Positions 26,216 through 34,709 of a DNA stretch of 39,010 nucleotides are shown in pieces. The position numbers were made by a program, and so were the translations under genes. The notes beneath the pieces are model-generated. The model was not told where the DNA came from. It ran no database searches and saw only the letters and a list, made by a program, of their open reading frames with translations. The DNA comes from Lentisphaeria bacterium (lineage in GTDB: Bacteria > Verrucomicrobiota > Lentisphaeria > Victivallales > Victivallaceae): the NCBI GenBank assembly GCA_017628235.1, contig JAGBZM010000050.1:1-39010 (forward strand). Reading direction: 5' to 3'. Position 1 is the stretch's first letter; each line of letters begins with the position of its first letter.

Positions 26216-26905
26216 TCACCTGCCGCGAACTTCCGCTGCCGGAATAAATTTTTTCACTTCCGTCAAAAAGTCATTCAACTGCCTGTCGGTAACTTCAAAT
26301 TGTTTCGCCCGGCCGCCGAGGATCGCCCCCGAATCCTTGAATGGCTGCAAAAAATAATGTTCCGCCCCGGCAAGTTCTCTGCCGATAGCCGCGAAATCCG
26401 CCGTTTCATGCAGATTCCCGGTCACCGTAGTGCGGAATTCATAATCCACCTTGTCGCCCATGAGCAACCCGGCAGACTCTTTAACTTTTTCCCAGCAGTC
26501 CATGCCGCTGGTCAATTCATACTTCTGCGGCGAATTTTTGATATCCATCGCCACATAATCCACCGCTTTTTCCCGGAGCAATTCAGCCAGCAGCTCCGGA
26601 AATGAACCGTTGGTATCCAGTTTCACCCGGAATCCCATCGCTTTGGCCGCTTGTATCAGCAGTACAGTATCCTCATGCAGCAGCGGTTCGCCGCCGGTGA
26701 CACAAATACCATCCAACCGGCGGCCCCTGGTCTCCAGAAACTCCAGCACCTCTGCAAAAGAGTATTCCAGATCCGCCGTCCTGCCATTCACCAGAGCCGG
26801 ATTGTGGCAGAAAGGACACCGGAAATTGCACCCGCAGGTGAATATCGTACACGCAACCAGACCCGGATAGTCCAGCAGCGTCAATTTGTGCAGACCGAAA
26901 CGCAT
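26216..26905 (-). CDS. nrdG: Anaerobic ribonucleotide reductase-activating protein (radical SAM)
   Basis: The protein has 229 residues. Its radical-SAM cluster motif C26-x3-C30-x2-C33 (CNFRCPFC) is preceded by LTLLDYPGLVACTIFTCG, which is typical of the NrdG2 type. VTGGEPLL is the SAM-binding GGE motif, followed by KLDTNGSFPELL and DYVAMDIKNSP. It reduces SAM to a 5'-deoxyadenosyl radical and places the glycyl radical on NrdD, encoded immediately downstream. The ATG has an AAGAG site. Two NrdR-box-like sequences lie 49-96 bases upstream of the start codon. Confidence 0.95.
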   Translation of the reverse strand: MRFGLHKLTLLDYPGLVACTIFTCGCNFRCPFCHNPALVNGRTADLEYSFAEVLEFLETRGRRLDGICVTGGEPLLHEDTVLLIQAAKAMGFRVKLDTNGSFPELLAELLREKAVDYVAMDIKNSPQKYELTSGMDCWEKVKESAGLLMGDKVDYEFRTTVTGNLHETADFAAIGRELAGAEHYFLQPFKDSGAILGGRAKQFEVTDRQLNDFLTEVKKFIPAAEVRGR

Positions 26906-26953
26906 ATTTACTCTTTTTTTATCTAATCAGGCTCTTGTTTACGTGCCTGATCA

Positions 26954-27001
26954 CCACAATATATAGTAAACAGCGTAAAAAAAGCGCACAATATCTTGTT
27001 G
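26954..27001 (-). promoter_or_regulatory. Two NrdR-box-like operators upstream of nrdG-nrdD
   Basis: The published NrdR-box consensus is about ACACWATATATWGTGT. Bases 26954-26969 match 13 of 16 and 26986-27001 match 12 of 16 by eye. Their starts are 32 bases apart, about three helical turns, as expected for paired NrdR boxes. They sit just before nrdG, an expected NrdR target. A 7-bp inverted repeat (26926-26932 with 26945-26951) lies between the boxes and the gene. Confidence 0.65.
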
Positions 27002-27129
27002 TTCTTCAATATATCACCTATATGGAATATTGCAAGTATTATTTTGAAAAAAAACACTATTTTTTCCGGGCTGGCGGCATGTTCCGGAGAAATAAAACAG
27101 TTTTTTTGACAGGTTTTGCGGTCGGCTCC

Positions 27130-27158
27130 TTGAAAAAATCCATTCAAAGCGTTATTCT
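27130..27158 (+). promoter_or_regulatory. Predicted promoter of the rseP-ispG operon
   Basis: TTGAAA (27130-27135), a 17-base spacer and TATTCT (27153-27158) give a start site near 27165. This places the in-frame ATG at 27161 upstream of the transcript start and supports 27203 (or 27185) as the real start of rseP. Confidence 0.6.
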
Positions 27159-27202
27159 ATATGGATGTCAACAAACCTGATTATATGGAGTACAATATTT
27201 TT

Positions 27203-28861
27203 ATGGATATACTGCTGGAATATTTGAGTATCGCCGGGTCGGTGATCTTTGTTTTTATTGCGCTGGGGTTCTGTATTTTCTCTCATGAACTGGGTCACTT
27301 TCTGGCCGGCAAACTCATGGGGCTGCACATTGATGCTTTTTCGCTGGGGTTCCGTCCCATCTGGCGGAAAAAGTACAAAGGTGTGGAGTACCGCATCGGC
27401 TGGCTGCCTTTGGGCGGTTATGTGGAATTGCCGCAGGTGGATGCATCCGATGATATTCCCAAAAGTGCCGATGGTACGGAATTGCCCCGGGCCACTCCGG
27501 AAGCACGGATAGTTACTGCGGTGGCCGGTCCGCTTTTCAATATTATTTCCGGTCTGCTGCTGGGATGCATCGTCTGGTGGGCGGGGATTCCGGAAGCCAC
27601 TCCCAGAATGAAGGAGATCGGGGTTTTGAGTGTGCCGGAAACTTCTCCGGAATATCTTGCCGGTCTGCGGCCGGGAGATGTGATCGTCAAACTCAACGGC
27701 AGTGAATTTCATGACACCTGGGAAAATTTTGTCAAAAAGGTGCTTTTCACCATCAATGAGGTCACTCTGGAAGTCCGCCGGGACGGTCAGCTGCTCACTA
27801 TCAGCTATCTGCCGGCTGAGAACCCCAATGCTCCCGGCGGAGAAAAGATTGCTTATCCGTTTTTCAAGCCGCTGCTGCCGATCAAACTTTATCCGGAAAA
27901 AGGCGGTATTGCCGACCGGGCCGGTATCCGGGCGGGAGATATCGTCACTGCGGTTGACGGCAAAGCGGTGTCCGGAGTGGAGAACTTCCAGTCGGCATTG
28001 AATTTTTCCGACGGTCGTCCCCTGAAGATCGCTCTGCTGCGGGATGGAGAGAATGTCGAAGTGATCGTCACTCCGCAGGCAGTGGAAAATTTGAAAAATG
28101 AAGAGCGTTTCCTGACCGGTATCAGTATGGCTCCGGGCAATGAGAATGGAGTGATAATTGCTTCACTGATGGCCGGCGGAGCTGCCGCTGAAGCGGGGGT
28201 CAAGCCCGGAGATATTCTGGTAAAGGTGGATGATCTGCCGGTGACGGCCGCCGGAGATATGCAGAAATATATTGCCGGGAAACGTACTGCGCCGGTAACG
28301 CTGTATCTCCGGCGCGACGGCAAAGAGTTGACCGTGACCCTTGCCGCCCGCCGGTTTGCCGCTTATACCATCGGGGTTTCGCTGGCCGCCACCAACCATC
28401 CCAATCCGGTGGAATTATTCATCGACACCATTGACATGAGCTGGAAAAGTCTGCGCGGCATTGCCACGACCATCGGCAACAAACTTCATCTGACCGGCAA
28501 CAGCAGTTCGCTCAAGCCCAGTCACATGTCCAGTACTCTGGGGATCGGCATGGTATTGTATACATCGATCCGGACCAGCTGGTCATATGCGCTTTATTTT
28601 GTAGTGATCATCTCTTTTGCGCTGGCGATATTCAATCTTCTGCCGCTGCCGGTACTTGACGGCGGCCACATCCTTTTCGGCATCCTTGAATGGGTGACCG
28701 GCAAGCGCATCCCGTCGGCGGTGATGAAAGTTATTTCGGTGATATTCATCACGTTCCTGATCCTGTTGACCTTGTACATAACCTTTTTTGACGGCAAGCG
28801 GCTGCTCCGGAAAATCTCCGCCAATACACCGCCGCCGGTGGAGCAGAGTGATGCGCCGTAA
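27203..28861 (+). CDS. rseP: RseP-type site-2 zinc metalloprotease with three PDZ domains
   Basis: From the ATG at 27203 (GGAG 12 bases upstream) the protein has 552 residues; 27185 is an alternative start. The first membrane helix carries the zinc site H28-E29-x-x-H32 (HELGHFLAGK). Near the C-terminus NLLPLPVLDGGHILF supplies the third zinc ligand. Between them are three PDZ-like units, around LSVPETSPEYLAGLRPGDVIV, IADRAGIRAGDIVTAVDG and AAAEAGVKPGDILVKVDD; the well-known RseP has two. Two further hydrophobic segments follow the second motif. The family cuts membrane-embedded substrates in envelope-stress and signal-peptide clearance pathways. Its end overlaps ispG by 11 bases. Confidence 0.92.
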   Translation: MDILLEYLSIAGSVIFVFIALGFCIFSHELGHFLAGKLMGLHIDAFSLGFRPIWRKKYKGVEYRIGWLPLGGYVELPQVDASDDIPKSADGTELPRATPEARIVTAVAGPLFNIISGLLLGCIVWWAGIPEATPRMKEIGVLSVPETSPEYLAGLRPGDVIVKLNGSEFHDTWENFVKKVLFTINEVTLEVRRDGQLLTISYLPAENPNAPGGEKIAYPFFKPLLPIKLYPEKGGIADRAGIRAGDIVTAVDGKAVSGVENFQSALNFSDGRPLKIALLRDGENVEVIVTPQAVENLKNEERFLTGISMAPGNENGVIIASLMAGGAAAEAGVKPGDILVKVDDLPVTAAGDMQKYIAGKRTAPVTLYLRRDGKELTVTLAARRFAAYTIGVSLAATNHPNPVELFIDTIDMSWKSLRGIATTIGNKLHLTGNSSSLKPSHMSSTLGIGMVLYTSIRTSWSYALYFVVIISFALAIFNLLPLPVLDGGHILFGILEWVTGKRIPSAVMKVISVIFITFLILLTLYITFFDGKRLLRKISANTPPPVEQSDAP

Positions 28862-29972
28862 CACCCGTAACTTTTTTCTCGGTCCGGTCGGTATCGGACA
28901 CGATCATCCGGTAAGCATCCAATCCATGTGCAACACCCGGACTGCGGACGTGCGTGCCACTGTTGCGCAGATCGAAAGTCTCGCTGCCTGCGGCTGCGAT
29001 ATCATCCGGGTATCGGCAGATAATCCGCAGGATGTGGCAGCTTTGAAACAGATCTGTCAGGTTTCTCCGATCCCGGTGATTGCAGACATTCAGTTTTCCG
29101 GCGAATCTGCACTGGGGGCGATCAGCGGCGGCTGCGCCGGTATCCGGGTCAATCCGGGGATCATTCATGACCGTAAATTGCTCCGGGAGATCGCGGCAGC
29201 AGCGGTGATTCACGGAACCGTGATCCGCGTGGGGGCCAACGGCGGCAGTTTGAAACTGCACCGGCTGCCGGAACTGCTTGCCGGAGGCGTCTCCCGCGAA
29301 GATGCAATGGCTCAATTATTGTGTGAAGCTGTTTTGCAGCAGTGTGAAATGCTCAGTGACTCCGGAGTTTCCCGGATCAAGGCCGCTGTAAAAAGTTCCG
29401 ATCTGTCTGTTACTTTGAAAGCATACCGGAAACTTGGTGCGGCGTGTGATCTGCCGCTGCACCTCGGTTTGACCGAAGCCGGAACCGCTGTCCGGGGCGA
29501 ATTGCGTTCAGCGATCGCCATCGGGGCCTTGCTAACCGAAGGGATCGGCGACACTGTCCGGGTGAGTCTGACCGCTGCTCCGGAAGCGGAGATCGCAGCG
29601 GCCAAAAGGATTCTGGATGTCTGCGGCATGGGAAAAGAGAGCGTGGAGATCGTCTCCTGCCCCACCTGCGGCCGGACGGAAGTGGATTTGATCGGCCTGG
29701 CCGGAAAAGTTGAAGAACTCATTGCCCGCATGCGGCAGGAAAAATTGCCGGTGCGTTGGAAAAAGATCGCCGTAATGGGCTGCCCGGTCAACGGACCGGG
29801 AGAAGCGCGCAGTGCCGATATCGGTATCGCCGGCAGCCGCAACGGACAATTGATCATCTTTCAGAACGGCAAAGTTACCGGAGCATATCCGGAAGCTGAA
29901 GCATGGGCGATTTTCACCCGGATGCTGTCCGGCGGTGATGATATCCCGGATTTTTCCGGCAAAGCACAATAA
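28851..29972 (+). CDS. ispG: 4-hydroxy-3-methylbut-2-en-1-yl diphosphate synthase
   Basis: The protein has 373 residues from an ATG with GGAG 8 bases upstream, inside the end of rseP. The N-terminal TIM barrel shows GHDHPVSIQSMCNTRTADV, DIQFSGESAL and IRVNPG, and the C-terminal [4Fe-4S] domain SCPTCGR and MGCPVNGPGEA, with the expected Cys ligands and Glu. The enzyme converts MEcPP to HMBPP in the MEP isoprenoid pathway. Length and motifs are normal for the short bacterial form. Confidence 0.96.
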   Translation: MRRNTRNFFLGPVGIGHDHPVSIQSMCNTRTADVRATVAQIESLAACGCDIIRVSADNPQDVAALKQICQVSPIPVIADIQFSGESALGAISGGCAGIRVNPGIIHDRKLLREIAAAAVIHGTVIRVGANGGSLKLHRLPELLAGGVSREDAMAQLLCEAVLQQCEMLSDSGVSRIKAAVKSSDLSVTLKAYRKLGAACDLPLHLGLTEAGTAVRGELRSAIAIGALLTEGIGDTVRVSLTAAPEAEIAAAKRILDVCGMGKESVEIVSCPTCGRTEVDLIGLAGKVEELIARMRQEKLPVRWKKIAVMGCPVNGPGEARSADIGIAGSRNGQLIIFQNGKVTGAYPEAEAWAIFTRMLSGGDDIPDFSGKAQ

Positions 29973-29996
29973 TTTCCTTTTTTTCGGTAAAAAAAC

Positions 29997-30042
29997 TTGA
30001 AATATCTGTGATTGCAGGCTATAATATATCAGATATATTATA
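29997..30042 (+). promoter_or_regulatory. Near-consensus promoter with a 23-bp palindromic operator over the -10
   Basis: TTGAAA (29997-30002), a 17-base spacer and TATAAT (30020-30025) make the best sigma-70-type promoter of the window. Bases 30020-30042 form an inverted repeat with 11-bp perfect arms around one central base, covering the -10 and start site. A second possible promoter (TTGAAA 30115-30120, TACATT 30138-30143) lies closer to the MFS gene. The 5' leader from the first promoter is about 145 bases long. Confidence 0.7.
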
Positions 30043-30179
30043 TTTAATGTGAAACCGGGGGGCTGCTTGGGAAAATGGTCTCTGCAATTAAAGATGATTT
30101 TATTTTTTTTCTGCTTGAAAAGAGCATTCCAGTCAGGTACATTATATAAACGTCGCAAAAATACAGGAAGGATGTAAAA

Positions 30180-31406
30180 ATGCCTCGCGTTTCATGGAAG
30201 GTCAATCTGGCAGCATTATGGTTCTCGCAACTGGTGATTCTGGCCGGATTTCAGGCACTGATCCCGTTTATTCCCTTATTCATCAAAAACGAATTCGGAG
30301 TGACCGATCCCGGTCAACTGGCGTTGGCGGTTTCATCTTTCAACTTTTTCGGAACGATGGCCTATGCGATATTCAATCCGATCTGGGGGGTGCTGGCAGA
30401 CCGTTTCGGAGTCAAACCGATGCTGTTGCGCGGCACATTTCTCACGGCGGTGCTTTTCCCGCTGATGGCGTATACTCCAAATGTTTTCTGGCTGGTGGTG
30501 GTACGTTTCCTTTCTGCCGGCTGTGCCGGTACGACGGCAGCATCCCAGACAATGATCGCCCGGAATACACCGGATGAATATCAGGGATTCGCGCAAGGGG
30601 TTTTGAGTACTGCCATCTGGGGTGGTGCGATGCTGGGTTATGTTGTCGGCGGATTGATGATCCACTACTTCAATTACAAAGTGGCTTTCTGGTTTTGCGG
30701 TATACTTTACATTCTCGGCGGTATAGCAGTTCTTTTCACCCGGGATAATCCCATCCGCAATATTCCGGTAAAGCATCACCGTATTTCCAACGGTTTCTGG
30801 GAAAAGCTACTGCCGCGATTTACTCAGGCGGTATGGGTGATGCTCTGGCTTTTTCTGCTGATGGGGCTGGTTCGCGGCTTTGAAGTCGGTTATATTGCGC
30901 TGCGGGTGGAGGAATTGACCGATCCCAAGACAGCGGCTCTCTGGACCGGAGTGGTCAGTGCGGTGGTGTGCGGTGCGGCGATTGCTTCCGGGGTATGTTC
31001 CGGTTATCTGGCCGACCGCTGCACGCCGGTGAAAATGCTGATCCCGGTGATGCTTATTTCGGCATTTTCTCTGCTGCTGCAGGGGTGGGCGGACAACCTT
31101 TGGGTATTTGCTGCCGGCCGGGTGCTGCTGTACATTGCCGCCGGCGGCTTGCAGCCGCTGCTGCAGAAGATTCTCTCTTCGGTGACTCCGGCACGCAAAC
31201 GCGGGGCGGTATTCGGTTTTGCCTCATCCAGCAGCTGTCTCGGCAGTATGGCAGCGGCGGTATTCAGCGGTATTGCCATGACTGCATTCGGTGTATCCGG
31301 AGTATTTTACATCGGCGGAATACTTTTCATCATCGGTCTGCCGTTATTGATACACGGCATTATGCTGGCGACCCGTCCGTTTGTATTCCACCGGGCGCAT
31401 CATTGA
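30180..31406 (+). CDS. Major facilitator superfamily transporter
   Basis: The protein has 408 residues with AGGAAGGA before the ATG. About twelve hydrophobic segments are visible in two halves. The family motif A appears after helix 2 (GVLADRFGVKPMLLRG) and in degenerate form in the second half (SGYLADRCTPVKML). WLVVVRFLSAGCAGTTAASQTMIARN resembles the motif B/C region of drug/H+ antiporters. It is probably an exporter of drugs or metabolites, although sugar transport cannot be excluded. It is transcribed alone from a strongly palindromic promoter and converges on the helicase gene with only 9 bases between stops. Confidence 0.9.
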   Translation: MPRVSWKVNLAALWFSQLVILAGFQALIPFIPLFIKNEFGVTDPGQLALAVSSFNFFGTMAYAIFNPIWGVLADRFGVKPMLLRGTFLTAVLFPLMAYTPNVFWLVVVRFLSAGCAGTTAASQTMIARNTPDEYQGFAQGVLSTAIWGGAMLGYVVGGLMIHYFNYKVAFWFCGILYILGGIAVLFTRDNPIRNIPVKHHRISNGFWEKLLPRFTQAVWVMLWLFLLMGLVRGFEVGYIALRVEELTDPKTAALWTGVVSAVVCGAAIASGVCSGYLADRCTPVKMLIPVMLISAFSLLLQGWADNLWVFAAGRVLLYIAAGGLQPLLQKILSSVTPARKRGAVFGFASSSSCLGSMAAAVFSGIAMTAFGVSGVFYIGGILFIIGLPLLIHGIMLATRPFVFHRAHH

Positions 31407-31415
31407 GCGTGCTAT

Positions 31416-33470
31416 TCAGAAGTATTCCACTTTATAGGGCAGAGAATTTATAAAATCCCGCCCGTATTTCCGGGTGACGATCCGGGAATCAAGCACTGCG
31501 ATCTTTCCCCGATCCTGCCGGGTGCGGATCAACCGTCCGGCTCCCTGCCGGAACTTCAACACCGCTTCGGGCAGAGAGTAGCAGGTAAAAGAACTTTTTC
31601 CGGCATTTTCCAGTTTCTCCATCCGCGCCGAAGTCAGGGGCGAACCGATGGAAGCAAAGGGCAGCCGGGTGATGATGACCAGACTCAGATTTTCACCGGG
31701 AACATCCACCCCGGTCCAGAAACTGTCCGTCCCGAAAAGAACGCAGTGCGGAGTCGTCTGAAATGTCCGGAGCATGGCTGAACGGGTCATCCCGTTGCCC
31801 TGAACCAGCAACGGCAGATCCTTTACCGCAAAGCAATCCTGCAAAGCATCCTGACAGTATTTCATACTCTGGTAACTGGTAAAAAGTACAAAAGCACAAC
31901 CGTTATTGCTGATGACCAGTTCCCGGATGGTTTCCGCCAGACGCGGCAGATAATTCGGGGCATTGGGTTCCGGCATCCGGTCAGTCACCAGCAGCCGGGC
32001 CTGTTCCGGGGAAAAGGGAGAATCCAGTTTTATGACTTCACCTCCGGTAAAACCGGTACGGGTAAGAAAATGATCAAAACTTCCGGCCACAGTCAATGTC
32101 GCACTGCACAGCATGACCGGAATATCACCGTTGAAAAGCAGTTCTTCCAGCAGTTGGGCGACATTCAGCGGGGCGGCACAGCAGTTGACGGTATCCTGTT
32201 CATCCTCGATAAAATAGACGGCATCCGGGATCGTCCGGCCGGTGAAACTGACCAGAGCATCCGCGAAAAACCGGCACTTTTCGCAGTTGGCACTCAATTC
32301 GGTACGGAAATTATCATCATCGGCATTTTCGGCCAGCCGGTCAAGTTTTTCTGCCAGTTCAGTAAAGACATTGACGGCAGTTTCCGGCAGTGGATCAGCT
32401 TGTTTTTCATTCAGGCGCAGCGAATGGCTGCCGCTTTTTTCCAGCATTCCGGCATAGTCGGCAAAAAAACCGTAACTCTCATCTCTGGCCCGTTGAACCA
32501 GAGCCCGCAACTCCAGTATTTCCGCCCCCGGCCGCATCAGAAGTCCTTTGGCCCGTTCCGAATTGAAAAGCCGGTTGAGAGTACTGGTCAAGGCACTGCG
32601 TGAGAAGTGCAGTCCCAGATGGGAAGCGGCACTGTTTTCCAGCGTGTGAGCTTCATCGATCATCACAGCTCCGTAATCCGGCAGCAAAGTTCCGCCGCCG
32701 CCATGCTCTCTCCGGATGGCGATATCGGTGAGAAACAATGCGTGATTGGCGACAACGATATCGGCTTCATCCCATTTGCGGCGGGCCTTGAAGTAGTAAC
32801 AGCTGCGATAAAATTCGCACTTCGGCCCGGCGCAGTTACCGCTTTCGCAGCAGACCAGATGCCAGATACGGCTGTTATCCCGGACTCCGTCGATGTAATT
32901 GCAGTCGCGGCCGCTTTCCAGATCACTGATAAGTTTTTCGGTTTCCAGTACCATTTGCGGAACCGGCAGCAGCTGGTCGCGCTGTTCACCTGAGAGCAGT
33001 GCCAATCTCCGGCGGCACAGGTAGTTGCTGCGCCCTTTAGCGAGTACTGCGCGGAAATCGGTGCCGGTAAGTTCCCGGAGAAACGGTAAATCTTTTTCGA
33101 TCAGCTGGTGCTGCAGATTGATGGTTTCAGTGGTGATCAACACCGGGCGGCGGCTGTTGACTGCGAAGCGGATCAGCGGGATGAGATAAGCAAAGCTTTT
33201 GCCGACTCCGGTGGGAGCTTCCACGCAGAGATTGCTGCCGGATTCCAGAGCGCGGGCAATGGCCAGCGACATGGCAAGCTGCTGGGGGCGTTCTTCACAC
33301 GGTGAATTGTTGATGGCACTGGCCCCGGCGAGAGTACCTCCGGCGGAGAAAAATTCCCGGCAGAATCCGGCAATATCCACTGCATCGTGCTGATCCGGTT
33401 CATAACTTACGGAAAATTCATCCAAGCTGAAATCTTCCGCCGGCATCTCTCCATCACGGTCAATAATCAT
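31416..33470 (-). CDS. dinG: DinG/XPD-like ATP-dependent DNA helicase with iron-sulfur cluster
   Basis: The protein has 684 residues from the ATG at 33470, whose A is the last base of the preceding TGA (TGATG) and which has GGAG 8 bases upstream. Walker A is APTGVGKS (residues 85-92) and Walker B is MIDEAH. The Fe-S Cys set appears in YLCRRR and CCESGNCAGPKCEFYRSCYYFKAR. Domain 2 motifs are DSFWTGVDVPG and QGAGRLIRTRQDRG (motif VI). SF2 helicases of this type unwind 5'-3' and act on R-loops, forked or G4 DNA in repair. The gene is translationally coupled to the AlbA_2-type gene upstream. Confidence 0.92.
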   Translation of the reverse strand: MIIDRDGEMPAEDFSLDEFSVSYEPDQHDAVDIAGFCREFFSAGGTLAGASAINNSPCEERPQQLAMSLAIARALESGSNLCVEAPTGVGKSFAYLIPLIRFAVNSRRPVLITTETINLQHQLIEKDLPFLRELTGTDFRAVLAKGRSNYLCRRRLALLSGEQRDQLLPVPQMVLETEKLISDLESGRDCNYIDGVRDNSRIWHLVCCESGNCAGPKCEFYRSCYYFKARRKWDEADIVVANHALFLTDIAIRREHGGGGTLLPDYGAVMIDEAHTLENSAASHLGLHFSRSALTSTLNRLFNSERAKGLLMRPGAEILELRALVQRARDESYGFFADYAGMLEKSGSHSLRLNEKQADPLPETAVNVFTELAEKLDRLAENADDDNFRTELSANCEKCRFFADALVSFTGRTIPDAVYFIEDEQDTVNCCAAPLNVAQLLEELLFNGDIPVMLCSATLTVAGSFDHFLTRTGFTGGEVIKLDSPFSPEQARLLVTDRMPEPNAPNYLPRLAETIRELVISNNGCAFVLFTSYQSMKYCQDALQDCFAVKDLPLLVQGNGMTRSAMLRTFQTTPHCVLFGTDSFWTGVDVPGENLSLVIITRLPFASIGSPLTSARMEKLENAGKSSFTCYSLPEAVLKFRQGAGRLIRTRQDRGKIAVLDSRIVTRKYGRDFINSLPYKVEYF

Positions 33471-34684
33471 CAGCGGCACTCCAGAAAATCACGGATGGCA
33501 CTCTCATAACGGTCGATCTCCCGATCCGGCAGCCGGAGCTGTTCACCGAGCCGACGGAGCAGACGGGCGGCATGATTTTCTTTGCCGCTGGCCAAATCGG
33601 CAGCACTGCGGTGGATTTCAGAAGAGATCTCTTGGGCCGGCGAGTGATATTTGCCGTCAATGATCATTTCTGTTACCGGAGAGAGTGAAAGCCGGAGAGA
33701 GAGCAGCTCCTCGCTGAGATTGAGCGAAGTTCCCAGATTGCCGGCAAAAGCGGCCGCTTCCGCACAGAACCGGGCCAGATCCTCCAGAGAAAGCTGGCTG
33801 CTGTCAGTGTAGCGGAAGTAACAGAATGAACCATTGTCAAACATTTGCCACATCAGCGGTTTATCCTGCGCCAGAAAGCGGAGTGAACCGGGAGTTTCCT
33901 GACCGCTGACCATATCTTCGCGGCTCAAAAATTGCGGTTTGCTGCAGGGAAACAGTGAATCGCGGAGCAGCGGCAGCCACTTTTGAGTATCGGCGGGCAG
34001 AGCCGGAAAAGCATCGGGAACAATGGCAAATTTCAGCAAAATCCCCTTTCTGCCGGAACCGCGCCGACGGCGGAAGTAGTTGCCGGCATCAAGGATCAGA
34101 TCATTGACCTGCCGGACATCGCCGGGGATATTTTTGCCGGATTCATAGAGAATGCCGCGCAGAATGCGGCCGAGCTGTTCTCTTTCGTTACGCATACATC
34201 GGCGGAGAAGTTCCTGCATCTCGTGAGCGCGGCGGGCCGGGCGGCTGGAGGCTTCAGCGGTACGGATGTAAAAGATCCCCTCCTGCAATTCACCCTCGAT
34301 CCCGCGCGAACAGACATGCGGCAGATTCTTAAAAGGTTTGACCACAAAGATCACGTAACGTTTTCCGTCGACCATCGGACGCTCGATGATATAATCCAAT
34401 GGCGGTTCGATATGGGAGTTTATGAAGTTGCCGACCGGAGTCGGATCAAAAGTTCCGGCCTGCTCTTCGGAAACCCCGGTAAGAACACCGGGAATACCGG
34501 AAGCATCTTCTGATACTCCGATGACCAGAAAACCGCCCCGGGTATTGGCAAAAGCGGTCAAATGGCGGACGATCTTGCCCTTTTCCTGACGGCTCATGGT
34601 GCGCCAGGACATGGCAGATTTGTAGTCGAGTTCATCGGATTCGACTTTTCGCGTTATCAATTCGGCAAAATCATAGGAACGCAT
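33470..34684 (-). CDS. AlbA_2/Schlafen-type putative nucleic-acid-binding protein
   Basis: From the ATG at 34684 the protein has 404 residues; an upstream in-frame extension to 34942 overlaps the aminotransferase gene and reads like its shadow. Residues ~15-150 are an AlbA_2 (Schlafen AAA_4-like) domain: LDYKSAMSWRTMSRQEKGKIVRHLTAFANTRGG, a glycine-rich FLVIGVSEDASG, then YVIFVVKPFKNLPHV and GIFYIRT. The C-terminal ~250 residues have no family I recognise; an HEMQELLRRC segment and a late heptad-like region are visible. It starts 25 bases after the aminotransferase and is coupled to dinG, suggesting a shared DNA- or RNA-handling role. AlbA_2 proteins are often transcription regulators or RNases. 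Confidence 0.82.
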   Translation of the reverse strand: MRSYDFAELITRKVESDELDYKSAMSWRTMSRQEKGKIVRHLTAFANTRGGFLVIGVSEDASGIPGVLTGVSEEQAGTFDPTPVGNFINSHIEPPLDYIIERPMVDGKRYVIFVVKPFKNLPHVCSRGIEGELQEGIFYIRTAEASSRPARRAHEMQELLRRCMRNEREQLGRILRGILYESGKNIPGDVRQVNDLILDAGNYFRRRRGSGRKGILLKFAIVPDAFPALPADTQKWLPLLRDSLFPCSKPQFLSREDMVSGQETPGSLRFLAQDKPLMWQMFDNGSFCYFRYTDSSQLSLEDLARFCAEAAAFAGNLGTSLNLSEELLSLRLSLSPVTEMIIDGKYHSPAQEISSEIHRSAADLASGKENHAARLLRRLGEQLRLPDREIDRYESAIRDFLECR

Positions 34685-34709
34685 AGCGGCAGATCTGCTC
34701 CGGCGGTTG

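Noticed and set aside
29978-29995. T7-A7 stem after ispG as a terminator
   Set aside because: The stem is A-T only with a tiny loop; it more likely reflects A+T-rich promoter DNA before the MFS gene.
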